Positions 1 to 11,246 are shown, counted from the first letter of the stretch. The stretch is 44,363 bases of DNA from Bacteroidia bacterium (GCA_026003255.1 BPGX01000012.1:1-44363); one strand, 5' to 3'. Numbers and translations: made by a program. Notes: generated from the letters alone by a model not told the origin.

Positions 1-150
1 GGCATCGGCTATTATTCCTTGCAAAAACTCATCAAGCAAGGTAAAATCAAAACCGTGGCCAACAAAAAAATCAGTTATGCAGAAATCATCAGATTCATAA
101 ATCACAATCAAACTATGAAAACGAAAATCCACTACCAAAACAGAGATTAA
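1..150 (+). CDS. C-terminal part of a small helix-turn-helix (excisionase-like) protein
   Basis: The frame is open from base 1 to a TAA at 148-150 (49 codons visible); the start lies outside the window. The visible part reads YYSLQKLIKQGKIKTV followed by a short beta-like stretch and an ISYAEIIRFI helix. This resembles the small winged-helix/excisionase type of DNA-binding domain, where a recognition helix is followed by a GKIKTV-like wing. Such proteins regulate or accompany mobile elements and defence islands. The assignment rests on pattern only. The reading may be shifted near the end, because the next gene probably starts at an ATG at 115 inside this frame. Confidence 0.4.
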   Translation, partial: GIGYYSLQKLIKQGKIKTVANKKISYAEIIRFINHNQTMKTKIHYQNRD

Positions 151-793
151 AAAGGTGCCGCTATCCAACCGGCTATGCAGAAATTCTCGTCAGTTGGGAG
201 CTGCCATCCAAAGAGCTGGTACAAAGCAGCCAACTCAATGAAATATGTGCCGAGCCGGTAATCATTGAATCAATTAGGTTTTTCGCCCGATTCTTACGAA
301 CTGCAATTACCAACACGATGGCTTTTTATATTCATCAAATTACCTGGACTTTCCTGTCAATTCAGGAGGAAATCAAAAAACAGTATTGTCCGATTTCCAC
401 AAAGATCAAAAGAGACGAATATCTGGAAATTTATGACTCTTTGTGTATCTTTGATAAAGACGATGCTAAAATCACAGAAAAACTTAATCTGCCCATTTTT
501 AGGCAGGGCAATCCCCCGAAAAAAATCGTCTCTAAAATCGGCACCGTGGCCGACAAAATGAAAAAAGTATTATGACAAAAATGAATCCGCTTTCAATGAA
601 AGAGAAAAACGGTTTCTCAACAAAGCATTTGACACCATAGATAGTTTTTTTGATACCAAAAAACAAATACCTGGTAATAATAAGTCAGAAAGAAGAACTT
701 AAAGCAGAAATCATCAAAGCTGAATCTTTAAATGAAGTTATACAAAATTTTGAAAATCAAAACAAAAAAATCATTCAAATCACAATACTTTAA
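115..793 (+). pseudogene. Unrecognised protein, frameshifted at least twice
   Basis: A coherent protein can be followed from about 150 to a TAA at 791-793 by joining three frames. The first part runs to 575 (VSWELPSKELVQSSQLNE, then FLRTAITNTMAFYIHQITW). It shifts at the A-run before 570 into YDKNESAFNEREKRFLNKAF, and again near 680 into a lysine/glutamate-rich helical tail. The likely start is the ATG at 115, one base out of frame. I do not recognise the family. It is soluble-looking, charged and rich in helix. All breaks are single-base changes at or near homopolymers, so the gene may be intact in the organism. Confidence 0.4.
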
Positions 794-795
794 AT

Positions 796-1094
796 ATGGA
801 AGTCAATATCAAATTCTATCCATTTTCTATATCTAAACAAAAGCAACGCATCTTATATGAGCAAAAAAGCATTCCGGTTGCTTGATATTAACATAGACGA
901 GGATTTTATAGATTTCCATGCCGTCCCGGAAAAAAAAATTATGTTTCATCTACAAAAAGCAAATAGCCGGCATTCCGCTGGTATTTAATGCCAATCTGTC
1001 CAAATTCTTCCTAATACATAATCAAAATGTCTTGGCAGACAAGGATAACAATAAGAAACCCGTAGTGCTTGAATTTAAAATCTGTGGTCCATAA
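796..1094 (+). pseudogene. Unrecognised small protein (about 99 aa), frameshifted
   Basis: It starts 2 bases after the stop of the preceding gene (ATG 796) and reads MEVNIKFYPFSISKQKQRIL. After a shift near 880 it continues as LDINIDEDFIDFHAVP, and after a shift at the eight-A run near 935 as IAGIPLVFNANLSKFF, ending EFKICGP and TAA at 1092-1094. The close spacing suggests co-transcription with the upstream gene. The family is not recognised. Its last bases abut a minus-strand fragment (1083-1400) that seems unrelated, so a junction may lie here. Confidence 0.35.
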
Positions 1095-1400
1095 TAAGAA
1101 TATAAACTATTAGGATTAGGATCATATTTTGATTTAAGTTTAAGCGTACCATTGCTTAACTCTATTTGAGAATTTTGATAAACAATATTAGTAGAAACAT
1201 AATTTTTTTTCTTTTGATAAATAATTATAAAAACTTTGATTAAGTACATTGTAATCAAACTCATCGTACCATATTAAAAGCCAATCTCCTCCCACACTAC
1301 CATACGAATTCAGTTTTACAAAATCATAATCATTTCTATTACAAAATGTAGTTCTATTACATTCTGATACACCTGTCGCCATATTTGACCCTACAAATCC
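1083..1400 (-). pseudogene. Fragment of a secreted GH16-like glycosidase, cut by the IS30 end
   Basis: Read on the minus strand from the IS end, the sequence gives a coherent domain start: WLLIWYDEFDYNVLNQSFYN, then, after a shift at the T-run near 1200, NYVSTNIVYQNSQIELSNG and TLKLKSKYDPN. The pattern W-L-[IV]-W-x-DEF...L, followed by an NG-x-L-x-L-K strand, is the usual N-terminal edge of glycoside hydrolase family 16 (laminarinase/agarase fold). The catalytic ExDxxE region is absent, so only the first part survives. It has no own start inside the window, and the transposase frame reads straight into it. The family call is tentative. Confidence 0.35.
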
Positions 1401-2489
1401 GGCAGATTCCACTTGGAAGTTTGACAGTTTTGTCTGTTGAAAAGTATATTTCAATTCTCTCAATTTTGATTGCAGGTGCAAATATAATATCTCATTTGCA
1501 CTTTTCCAATCTAACACTTTTCTGGGACGATGATTCAGATACCTTACGCACATATCCAAATACTTTTGTGAAATCATTTCTATACTCATTTTCTTAGGAA
1601 TAAATCGTCTGTATTGAGAATGAATCGCTTCAATAGTTCCTTTTTGCCAGGCAGAGTATGGACGACAGAAATAAACAGGGGCTTTCAACACATCGCTTAT
1701 CTTTTGATGATAAGCAAATTCTTTCCCATTATCTACTGTGATGCTCTTTACCCATCCTGATTCAGCGAAAGGGCGTAACATCTCAATAATGCTTTCTGTA
1801 CATAATTGAGCATTTTTAGAAGACAAAATCCTTGCCTGGGTATAACGGGAGCACCTTTCTACCATCGTTAAAATATATCCTTTATGTCCTTTCATTTCCA
1901 TCGTATCTATCTCCCAATCTCCTATCCTGTTACGCCATTCTACTATCTTGTCTCGTTCCTCTATGAACTTCCTGCCTTTTATTATCCCTCTCCTGTCCTT
2001 CTTTTGTTTTCGCTTCTGCCTTCGTTGATGACTAAATCGTAAATACACCCTTAAATCCTCTCCCCCATCCTTCGCCTGACGATAAATATACCTGTATATC
2101 GTCTCTATGCAAGGTATCTTCCCTATCTGTTCCTTCGTCTCTTTTTCCCATTTATTCGTCCTTTTAACAATACCCTCTACCGACCATCCATCTTGCTTTA
2201 ATCGCTTATGAATGTATTCCTGCAGTTTCGGATGATTTTCAATCAGATAGGGCTTATTAGAGTTCTTTCTTCTTTCATTTCTCCTTTTTTGTGCTTCAGT
2301 AGCAGTGTATTTTTTATAGATAGGGGAGCTATTTCTTTTAAGTTCATTGTAAATGCTTTGTCGGCTGATGTTCATTTCTCCGGCTATTTGAGAGATATTG
2401 GGTTGTCCTGATGGTCTTTTGATCTGAGAAAGGAGGGTTTGAAGGACGACCCTTTGTTCAAAAGAAATTTGTTTATATTTGCGGCTCAT
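1188..2489 (-). CDS. IS30-family transposase, copy 1 (reads out through the IS end)
   Basis: DDE transposase of the IS30 family. The N-terminus holds a helix-turn-helix region (ISQIAGEMNISRQSIYNELK, residues about 33-52). The integrase core shows the first Asp in IGDWEIDTM, the second in ITVDNGKEF and the Glu in WQKGTIEAIHS, with the family's LNHRPRKVL motif after it. About 363 residues are encoded inside the element. The frame has no stop before the terminal repeat: it runs through the inverted repeat (ending NFQVESA) and 70 further codons into the flanking GH16-like fragment. Copy 2 does the same into different flanking DNA. The start ATG at 2489 lies about 120 bases inside the right end. 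Confidence 0.9.
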   Translation of the reverse strand: MSRKYKQISFEQRVVLQTLLSQIKRPSGQPNISQIAGEMNISRQSIYNELKRNSSPIYKKYTATEAQKRRNERRKNSNKPYLIENHPKLQEYIHKRLKQDGWSVEGIVKRTNKWEKETKEQIGKIPCIETIYRYIYRQAKDGGEDLRVYLRFSHQRRQKRKQKKDRRGIIKGRKFIEERDKIVEWRNRIGDWEIDTMEMKGHKGYILTMVERCSRYTQARILSSKNAQLCTESIIEMLRPFAESGWVKSITVDNGKEFAYHQKISDVLKAPVYFCRPYSAWQKGTIEAIHSQYRRFIPKKMSIEMISQKYLDMCVRYLNHRPRKVLDWKSANEILYLHLQSKLRELKYTFQQTKLSNFQVESAGFVGSNMATGVSECNRTTFCNRNDYDFVKLNSYGSVGGDWLLIWYDEFDYNVLNQSFYNYLSKEKKLCFY

Positions 2490-2609
2490 AGGAGTAATTT
2501 TTTTCGGACAAAGGTAAGGAGGGAAGAGAAATTTTTCCCTTCTCCTTTGTTTGAAAAAAGATGTAAAAGTTGATTTGTTAAAGTGTCAAACTTCAAAATA
2601 GAACTTGCA
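1401..2609 (-). mobile_element. IS30-family insertion sequence, copy 1 (1209 bp)
   Basis: The element is delimited by comparison with copy 2 at 15076-16284; I saw one difference between them (C/T in the stretch near 1926). The left end, beginning GGCAGATTCC, and the reverse complement of the right end, TGCAAGTTCT, form imperfect terminal inverted repeats sharing the core GAAGTTTGACA. One transposase gene occupies nearly the whole element. No duplicated target bases are visible: the left flank ends in TCC and the right flank begins with TTT. This suggests recombination between copies or mis-joined flanks rather than a simple insertion. Confidence 0.9.
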
Positions 2610-2807
2610 TTTTTCAGAAAAATATATTCAGGATTTGATGGATTTTGTATGGAAGGAGTATGAGAAAATGTTTGATTTAAGCACTCTCTTCTCTCTGAAT
2701 TTTAATTACAGCACTATTTTTATTCTTACCCTCAATGAGTAAAGTTTTTTTCATTGTTTGCATCCTAACAAATTTTTGTGTAAACTTGCCTGTATAAATG
2801 ACAATAT
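2610..2807 (+). other. Gap between the IS end and the helicase gene; possible C-terminal gene stub
   Basis: From 2610 the + strand is open to a TAA at 2740-2742 and includes DLMDFVWKEYEKMFDL, which looks protein-like. It could be the end of a gene cut by the IS. The rest, up to the helicase start at 2808, is A/T-rich and shows no clear feature. Confidence 0.2.
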
Positions 2808-5800
2808 ATGTCCACTAAGTTTTTTACAAATTATAAAGAGAATACACTCATTAATAAATTTGAAGGAGTATTTTCATTCAATCCAAATATACATTATTTT
2901 GATGCTCTCGTTGGCTATTTTCGTGCTTCCGGCTATTTCCGTATAAGACCACTTCTGGAAAAAAGTTCCCAAAATCAGAATTCTGGTAGGTATCAACGTA
3001 GATAAATTACTTTCTGATGCCCATATTTCGGGGCTTGAATTTTTTTAAAAATCATGAAAAAACAAAAGAAGAGTTTTTTTTTAGATCTCAAAAAAGACAT
3101 TGAAAAAGCAAATTACGATAAGGAAACAGAAAACGGCATCCTCCAGTTCATAGACGATATTATCAACAAAAAAATTCAGGTCAGAGCCCATCCCAATAAA
3201 AAAAATTCACGCCAAGGTGTATATTTTCAGGCCCGAACCCTTTAATGAACACACGCCGTCTTCTGTCATAACCGGCTCATCTAATTTAACCGACTCAGGT
3301 ATAGGCACAGGGAATGTTTTTAACTATGAATTCAATGTCCTACTCAACGATTATGATGATGTGAAGTTTGCTACAGACGAATTTGAAAAACTTTGGGCTG
3401 AAGCCGTAGATATTTTGCCGGCTGACATTGAACGCATCAAAGAAGAAACCTATTTGCATGAAGAGGTTACCCCCATTTGAACTTTACATCAAATTACTGA
3501 TTGAATATTTTGGGAAAAGTATCGACTACGATCCAGATTCTGTGGGAGATTTGCCATCCAATTTCAAAAAACTATCTTATCAGATGGATGCCGTGAATGA
3601 GGGCTTTAATATGCTCTTGAAACATAATGGCTTCTTCCTGGCTGATGTAGTGGGTTTGGGTAAAACAGTGATTGCCACAATGGTGGCCAAAAAGTTTTTA
3701 TTACAAAATGGTAAAGAAAATACGAAAATTTTGGTTGTTTATCCACCTGCTGTAGAAAAGAACTGGAAAAAACACCTTCAGATACTTTCAGATAGATAAA
3801 TACGCCAAATTCATTACCAACGGTAGTTTAAATAAAATCCTTGAAGGACATCCAGATTATTGGAATAAAGAGGAATACGATCTTGTAATAGTAGATGAAG
3901 CACACAAATTCCGTAACCACACCACTGGAGCATTCCACAATTTACAGATGATATGTAAAAGTCCCCGGGCAAATAAGGGAAATATTGAAGGATTGCAAAA
4001 AAAAAGTTATTCTTGTTAGTGCTACACCGCTGAATAACAAGCCAGAAGATATTTACTATCAGATTCAGATGTTTCAGGACGCGCGGCAATCTACCTTACC
4101 TGTAACCAATCTCACTTCATTTTTCTCCCCACTAATTGAAGAATACAAGAAACTGAGACGATATAAAAAGTTGGATTTAGAAAAACTTCGCAGCATCTAT
4201 GGTAAAATACGCAAAAACATTATTGAACCCATCACTATACGCAGAACACGCAAAGATCTTGAAAATATTCCGGAGTACCTAAAAGACCTGAAAGAACAAG
4301 GCATTCAATTTCCGAAAGTGGAACCACCTAAGAAAATAGAATATGAAATGAATAACATACTCAATGAATTGTTTTACAAAACAGTTTCTTATCTGACCGA
4401 TGAAAAAAAATATCACTTATGCCCGCTATCAGGCCATTGCCTATCTGAAACCAGATGTGGCAGAGGGAGTTTATGAACGGGCTGATATGGTTTCAAAGAA
4501 TTTGGCATTCATCATGAAAACCTTGCTCATCAAGCGATTGGAAAGCAGCTTTCACGCCTTTAAAAAATCACTTTCCACTTTTCAAAGAGCAACAGATAGA
4601 ATGATAGAAATGTTTGAAAAAGATAAAGTATTTATTGCCCCCGATCTGGATATCAACAAACTGCTGGACAAGGGATGGAGCGATGAAGATATTGAAAAAG
4701 AAATCAATCGTCTAAGCGAGGAAAATCCGAAGAACAGAGTATTTAAAGCATCTGACTTTAAATCGGAGTTTATAGAAGCATTGAGAAGAGATAAAAAAAC
4801 TCATTAACGACTTAGTGGACTCGTGGCAAAAGATTAATTATGATCCCAAACTTAAAGTGTTTCTTAAAGAACTTCAGAACCAGTTTCTGAATAAAAAAAT
4901 CAACAAGGAAGGCAAGTTAGTAATATTTACTGAATCCAAAGAATCATCAGATTATCTTAAAGATCAACTAGAAAAAATTGGTAGGAAAGACATACTCACT
5001 GTATCATCTGATAACCGGAATCAACTTCATGAAACCATAGTGGAAAAATTTTGATGCAAATTATGACATTGCCAAACAAAAAAAACGATTACAATATTCT
5101 TATAACTACCGAAGTACTGGCTGAGGGCGTAAACCTGCACCGCTCCAATGTGATTGTACACTACGACACGCCCTGGAATTCCACCCGCCTGATGCAACGC
5201 ATCGGTCGGGTAAACCGTATTGGAACAAAAGCCGATGTGATATATAATTTTGTATTTTATCCTTCTGTACAAGGCGACGAACAAATCAAATTGAACAACA
5301 CCGCATTGATGAAAATTCAGGCCTTCCATACGGCATTCGGAGAAGACAATCAGGTTTATTCCGAACAGGAAATTCTGGATGAAGTAAAACTATTCAGCAA
5401 AGAATCCATTCGTGAAGAAGAAGACGAACGTCTGAAATACCTTTACTTTCTGCGCCGGTTCAGGAATGAAAATAAAGCATGGTTTGAAAAGATCAAAAAT
5501 TTACCTTTAAAGTCCAGAACGGGCAGAAATTCAAAAAAACATTCAAAAACCTGAATTACAGAACGGAACAGCCGTATTCTTAAAAAACAGCAGGAAATTT
5601 GAATTCTATTGGGTTAACAGTGAGGGGCAAGCCGCTGAAATTACCCCTTTGGATGCTTTCAGAATTTTTTGAAGCCGGCCAAAATGAAAAAACCCTGCAA
5701 ACTCATTGAAGCCCATCACCAACACGTGGCTGCAGCCATAAGCCATTTTGAATCACAGGAATACAAATTAATTTCTGTGCAATCAGCCCCCGAAGCATTA

Positions 5801-6098
5801 GGTGGTGTAGCTCAACGTGCAAAAAAAATTTCTGTCAGATATCGTAAAACATCATCAAGTATCGGAAATTCAAAAAACAAAAATTCGGAAAATAATTGGA
5901 TTAATTGACATCGGTAAATACACTAACTTACCAACAGATATAGACCGACTAAGAAAGAAAAAGCTTCATCTGAACGATTCCTTGGCTGAAATAGATAAAA
6001 TTGCCAAACGATATGATATTGATGAATCTGTTATTCATAAAGACCGGAAAGAAACCGCAGAAAAACCCATGCTGATTATTTCAGAATCTTTTGAATGA
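2808..6098 (+). pseudogene. PLD-nuclease/SNF2-type helicase of a restriction or anti-phage system, broken by many frameshifts
   Basis: Joined across about ten single-base shifts, this is one protein of roughly 1,090 residues. The N-terminus (FDALVGYFRASGYFRIRP) and the half motif IHAKVYIF...GSSNLT are a phospholipase-D-like nuclease domain. The SNF2 helicase follows: Walker A ADVVGLGKTVIATM near 3642-3683, DEAH box VIVDEAHKFRN near 3890, motif III LVSATPLNN near 4015, and in the C-terminal lobe LITTEVLAEGVNLHRSN and the arginine-finger motif QRIGRVNRIGT near 5200. Proteins of this kind travel with adenine methylases in restriction-type defence loci, and an Eco57I-like methylase lies just downstream. 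Most breaks sit in A- or T-runs, so this is either a decayed gene or poorly corrected sequence. Confidence 0.8.
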
Positions 6099-6130
6099 TA
6101 GATTATGAGTTTGAAGGAAATACATTTAAA

Positions 6131-6233
6131 GCCACAAATGGCACGAATACACACGAATTATTCGCACATTCGTGGCAAATATTTAGAGCCACGAATTACA
6201 CGAATACACACGAATCATTCGTGCATTTGTGGC
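6131..6233. repeat. Two tandem palindromic repeat units upstream of the GxxExxY gene
   Basis: Units 6131-6176 and 6188-6233 have the form GCCACGAATnnCACGAAT, a short centre, then ATTCGTGCATTyGTGGC, so each can fold into a hairpin. A third unit and a partial fourth follow the gene at 6639-6727, so the repeats bracket it. Confidence 0.85.
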
Positions 6234-6251
6234 AATTAAATAAATAAAACT

Positions 6252-6627
6252 ATGAGCGATAATTATCTACAAAGAAGAATCATATCAAATCATCGGCAAG
6301 TGCATGGAGGTGCATAATCAGCTTGGAGCCGGTTTTCTGGAAATCGTTTATAAAGATGCTTTGGAATATGAATTTAGAAATGCGAACATTTCTTTTGAAC
6401 GCGAAAAAGAGTATGAGGTGCTTTACAAAGACATCATATTGCCACACAGGGTTTATGCCGACTTTGCTGTCTTTGATAAAATTATTTTGGAAATAAAGGG
6501 AGTATCGGCTCTGTCAGATGAATTTACCGTTCAATGCATTAATTACTTAAAAGTATCGGGATGTAAATTAGCCCTGTTGGTAAATTTTGGAGAATTAAAA
6601 TTAAACTATAAAAGAATTGTATTATGA
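6252..6627 (+). pseudogene. GxxExxY family protein, one frameshift near its start
   Basis: From 6259 the frame reads IYKEESYQIIGKCMEVHNQ, then LGAGFLEIVYKDALEYEF, FEREKEYEVLYK, VYADFAVFDKIILEIKGVS and INYLKVSGCKLALLVNFG. The G-x-x-E-x-x-Y signature (GAGFLEIVY) and the later D..I..E.K core identify the GxxExxY family, small proteins with a nuclease-like fold and unproven function. The natural start is probably the ATG at 6252, one base out of frame; the first in-frame ATG (6304) would cut off the conserved N-terminus. The gene is bracketed by palindromic repeats that differ from anything else in the window, suggesting it moved in as a unit between helicase and methylase. Confidence 0.8.
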
Positions 6628-6638
6628 ATTTGTTGGTA

Positions 6639-6727
6639 GCCACGAATTGCACGAATACACACGAATTCATTCGTGCATTGGTGGCAAGATATAAAACTCA
6701 TTCGTACATCATTCGTGCATTCGTGGC
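6639..6727. repeat. Palindromic repeat units downstream of the GxxExxY gene
   Basis: Unit 6639-6685 is a full GCCACGAAT...ATTCGTGC...GGTGGC palindrome of the same family as 6131-6233. A partial copy of the right half lies at 6699-6727, ending just before the methylase gene. Confidence 0.85.
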
Positions 6728-6745
6728 AACTAAACATTTAAACTT

Positions 6746-9700
6746 ATGACCAAAGAACAAATTTTTCAACTCTTTCAGCAGCCCTATAACCAAACTCATT
6801 GGAAACAATTTCTGGGCGAAACCTTTACCAACGCCCGCCTGTTGGCAACACCCGAAAACACTTACGGGCATTGACACAAGTGTAGCAAGCCATACCCTGA
6901 AGCTGGGCCATATTGTTCTGAACGAAAACGGCATTGAACGCCACATTGCCATTTATGAAGTGCAACTGCAACCCGGCATTGTCCTGGAACGCAACCGCAT
7001 AGGACTGCGGAACCTTCTGCGCAAATACTGGAAAAATATTGACGCTGCTTTTATTGTGTATCACAATCCCGATATTTCGGCAGGCCCGGCACGGGGCAAA
7101 TGGCGCTTCTCTTATGTATCAGAGCTTACGGGCTTTGATGCTGATGGCAACTTTCAGAAAATACAAACCGAACCCAAACGTTACACCTATGTGTTTGGGC
7201 GAAGCTGAAAACGTCAGAACCGCTGCCGATCGCTTTTTTATCCTTATCCAAAAAGCCGGCAAAGCCACTTTGGACGATGTTAAAGAGGCCTTCTCGGTAG
7301 AAAAAGTCACCAAAGAGTTTTATACCGAAGTGGCTCAATGGTATGAATGGGCACTCCAACACGTAAAATTTCCAAAAGATGCTGAAGCACAGGAAAACGG
7401 CCGCAATATTGCCGTGATACGTCTGCTGACCCGCCTGTTCTTCATCTGGTTTATGAAAGAAAAAGGGCTTATCCCCACAGAACTTTTTGATGAGGGACGG
7501 CTCAAAAACATCTTGAAGAACTTTAACCCCTCCGACACGTCAAAATGGCAACTATTACAAAGCCATCCTGCAGAACCTGTTCTTTGCCACACTCAACACC
7601 CCCATTGAACAACGCAAGTTCCGCAGAGAAGAGTCCTATCAGGGCAAAAACCCCGATTACATGAACCACCAGTATTACCGTTACCATGCGTATTTCAATA
7701 ATCCTGATGAAAACCTGAAACTCTTCAAAGACATACCTTTCCTGAATGGCGGACTGTTTGAGTGCTTAGACCTGCCCAAAGATGACCCCAACAATCCCAC
7801 TGGCAGAGAAATTCGCATAGATGGTTATTCGGATGTACCGGAAAAACAAGCTTTTGTTCCCAATCATTTGTTTTTCCACCCTGAAAAAGGAATCTTATCC
7901 ATATTTAAAAAATATCACTTTACCATTGAAGAAAACACACCTTTTGACCAACAGGTATCGCTCGACCCGGAAATGCTCGGTAAAGTGTTTGAAAATCTTT
8001 TGGCTACATACAACCCCGAAACCCGAGAAACCGCCCGCAAAGCCACCGGCAGCTTTTACACGCCTCGCGAGATTGTGTATTACATGGTCAAGGAATCACT
8101 GAAAGAATATTTTAAAAACAAATTACACCCTTACATCTCTGATAACCTGGACAATCGCCTTGAACAACTTTTTTCTTATACCGATACATCCAATCCTTTC
8201 AATGAAGAAGAAACCCTGCGGCTCATAGAAGCCATCCATCAGGTAAAAATTTTAGACCCCGCCGTGGGTTCGGGGGCATTTCCCATGGAAGCGCTCAATC
8301 AAATGGTGCATCTGCTCAGTAAACTTGATCCTCATAATGCACTCTGGAAAAAGCAGCAAAAGCAGGTCATAGAGCAATCAACCCTGGACCCCTTTCTCAA
8401 ACAAAAAACCCTTGAACATATTGAAAACATCTTTAGCCACAACGAGCTGGGCTATGGCCGAAAACTCTTTTTGATACAAAACTGCCTCTATGGCGTGGAC
8501 ATTCAGCCCATAGCCATTCACATTGCCAAGCTGCGCTTTTTCCTTTCGCTATTGGTAGATGAAAAAATCAACGATAAGCTACCCAACAAAGGCATAGATC
8601 CCCTGCCCAATCTGGAAACCAAACTCATTGCCGCCAATACGCTGATGGCACTGCCCAAACGCAACGGCGGATTACAACTGCCACAGATAGAAGCATTGGA
8701 ACAACAGCTCTTTCAGTTAAGGCAACGCTATTTTGAAGTATCCGACCAGAAAGAAAAAGAAAAAATTAAAAATGAAGACCGCGAGTTGCGTCAAAAAATA
8801 CAACAGCAAATGAAAAACGGCGGCTTTCCCTCTGAATTTGCCGATGCCATTGCTGCCGCTGACATCTACGATACCCAGGCCTCGCACCCCCTGGTTTGAC
8901 CCTGAATGGATGCTGGGTGTAAAAGATGGTTTTTAATGTGGTGATTGGCAATCCGCCGTATATTGATTCTGAAACGATGGTAAATGTCGGGATGGAAAAT
9001 TTAAGAAAATATTTAGTTTCAAATTTGAAATTCACAAGAGGAAATTGGGACATTTACATAGCCTTTTTTGAGGTTGGCTTCTATTTACTCAATAATAGAG
9101 GTATTCTTGCATTCATTACGCCAGATAAATGGATATCAAAACCTTTTGGTTATGAACTCAGAAAAAATCTTTTAAAGAATATTTTTATTATTACTGAAGC
9201 AGGAAGGAATATATTTGAATCTGTAAATGTTGATTCAATTGTTACATTTATCTCAAAAAGAAAGAGAACAAATATTGCCATTTGCAGATTCAAACAAAAA
9301 CACCTAGATATAATGATAAGCATATCAAATAAGTCAATTACTGATCCTTTTACGTTTGACTGGTTATTTTCAGATAATATTCAAATAATTACAAAAATTG
9401 AATCACAAAAATATTATTTTGATAGAATTGCTCAGTGTGAGAATGCTTGCGCTACATCTGATGCATATAAGCTAAAAGAATACATTTTTGATTTAGTAAG
9501 TGCTGACAAATTCAATAAAAATCAACATTTAAAGGTAATAAATACAGGTAGTATTGATAAATACACAAACAAATGGGGACGGACTGAGATGACTTACTTA
9601 GGAGATAAATATTTATTTCCAGTTGTACTAAAAGATAAATTTTGTAAATACTTTCAAAATACCTATGGTGTAAAATCTCTAAAACCAAAACTAATAATGA

Positions 9701-10098
9701 AGGGGTTAACACTATTGGATGTTTGCATAGATGAGATAGGAAGTATCGTTCCTGGAAAGTCCACACTCTTAGTAATTAGTGATAATGCTCTTAATTTAAA
9801 ATTCGCATTAGGATTTTTAAACTCAAAAATTCCATTTTTTTATATTAAAGAAAAGTATAAAGGGTCAAGTTATAATCAGGGAATTAACTTCAACAAACAC
9901 ATGATTAATAAACTACCGCTTCCTGAAATTAATGACAAAGTGTTTAATAAAATTGTGATATTAGTTGACCAAATTCTTGCAGCCAAAAAAGCCAACCCCC
10001 AGGCCGATACCAGCCACTGGGAGCGAGAAATAGACCAGCTGGTGTATCAGCTGTATGAGCTGACGGATGAGGAAATAAAAATTATTGAAAATAAATAA
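6746..10098 (+). pseudogene. Type IIG / Eco57I-like restriction-modification methylase, frameshifted in its first two thirds
   Basis: The gene starts at ATG 6746 (MTKEQIFQLF) and can be followed to TAA at 10096-10098, about 1,115 residues, with four or five shifts between 6855 and 8930. The middle holds SFYTPREIVYYMVKE, the SAM-binding motif I DPAVGSGAFPMEAL (near 8255) and the NPPY catalytic motif (VVIGNPPYID, 8941-8970), typical of N6-adenine methylases of the Eco57I/type IIG family. The C-terminal 390 residues (intact from 8926) are the target-recognition part and end in the conserved tail SHWEREIDQLVYQLYELTDEE. A diverged second copy of that tail lies at 11283-11404. With the helicase upstream, it would recognise and methylate a specific DNA sequence. 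Confidence 0.85.
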
Positions 10099-10109
10099 AT
10101 TAAAATCAT

Positions 10110-11246
10110 ATGGAAGCAGAAAAATTTAAAGACCATCCGTTTTTTTTAAAAATAGCTGATATAAGAAATAAAATTAGTGGCATTCAGAATCTTCCTATTC
10201 AATATAATGAACATAAGGAGTATATATTGAATTCATTGGATTATATAGAAGTACGGCTAAAAAAATTTACAGACATCTCATTCATAGATGAACAATGGAT
10301 AAATAACCTTAATAATAACACTTTACAAAATATACTTAACCAAATCAATCAATTTCTATCTGATAATAATTTTCAACACTTAATCAACATAAAAAACCAA
10401 CTTTATAATTTAATAAAAACCATAAATATTGATTTTCCTATTCCATTAAAATCTGAGGATTATTTTCAAGGAATAGTAAATAACTTTAAAGAAAAAATAG
10501 AATCAGATATTCAAAGTTTCATCCAAGATTTAAGTCAAAAAATAAAAGGAAATGAAAATCAAATTCAGCAATTGAACGCTAATTTAAATGCACTTCAACA
10601 AAATTACAATACTACAAATAATAATGTACAACAACTTATAACAAAATTTAATGCTGACTTCACACAATTTCAGGATCAAGCAAAACAGAAACTAGAGGAG
10701 CAAATCAATAATATTCAAAAAGATTCTAAACAAATACTTGATGAATTAAATAAAAAACTTGAGGAAGCGAAAAAAATTGTAAATGTTATTGGAAATGTTG
10801 CCATAAGCCACAGTTACAAAGAAACTGCGGAGTATCATAAAAAACAAGCAAATAAATTTCGATGTATAAGTTTGGGATTTATGGTAGTTTCGGTAGTATA
10901 TCTCATTGTCATTATAATTTTAACAACAATGCATCATAATGCAGATTGGTGGCAATCACTTATCAGAATTGTTGCCGCAACATTGTTCATATATCCGGCA
11001 CAATATGCCGCTGCTCAATCCAATAAACACAGAGAACTAGAAAACTACAATAGAAAAATGGAATTGGACTTGGCAGCCATTAATCCTTTTATTGAATTAT
11101 TAGATGAAAACAAAAAGAAAGAGATTAAAGAAAAATTAGTTGAAAGATATTTCAAACCCATAGAGATTGAAAAAGTATCTGATAATGCCATACCAACTAC
11201 TCTTTTAGAAAAAATACTTCAAATGCTGAAGAGTTTCAAGAATTAA
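10110..11246 (+). CDS. Coiled-coil protein with two C-terminal membrane segments
   Basis: 378 residues starting 11 bases after the methylase stop, so probably co-transcribed. Residues about 120-235 are a long Q/N/K-rich heptad region (coiled coil). Two hydrophobic segments follow, around residues 254-274 (FMVVSVVYLIVIIILTTM) and 286-304 (IRIVAATLFIYPAQYAAA). After them comes a charged helical tail (HRELENYNRKMELDLAAI, then FIELLDENKKKEIKEKL). I do not recognise a named family. The layout (long cytoplasmic sensor-like coil plus a membrane hairpin) recalls membrane effectors or anchors of abortive-infection systems. That role is inferred only from layout and neighbours. The gene lies between two versions of the methylase tail and so looks inserted. 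Confidence 0.75.
   Translation: MEAEKFKDHPFFLKIADIRNKISGIQNLPIQYNEHKEYILNSLDYIEVRLKKFTDISFIDEQWINNLNNNTLQNILNQINQFLSDNNFQHLINIKNQLYNLIKTINIDFPIPLKSEDYFQGIVNNFKEKIESDIQSFIQDLSQKIKGNENQIQQLNANLNALQQNYNTTNNNVQQLITKFNADFTQFQDQAKQKLEEQINNIQKDSKQILDELNKKLEEAKKIVNVIGNVAISHSYKETAEYHKKQANKFRCISLGFMVVSVVYLIVIIILTTMHHNADWWQSLIRIVAATLFIYPAQYAAAQSNKHRELENYNRKMELDLAAINPFIELLDENKKKEIKEKLVERYFKPIEIEKVSDNAIPTTLLEKILQMLKSFKN

Noticed and set aside
2208..2411. Plus-strand reading frame inside IS copy 1 (and 15883-16086 in copy 2)
   Set aside because: It is antisense to the conserved N-terminus of the transposase and has no start signal or family resemblance.
3050..6098. Phase variation by A-runs in the helicase gene
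   Set aside because: There are about ten breaks, many outside long runs, and each would need correction at the same time; decay or sequence error explains them better than switching.
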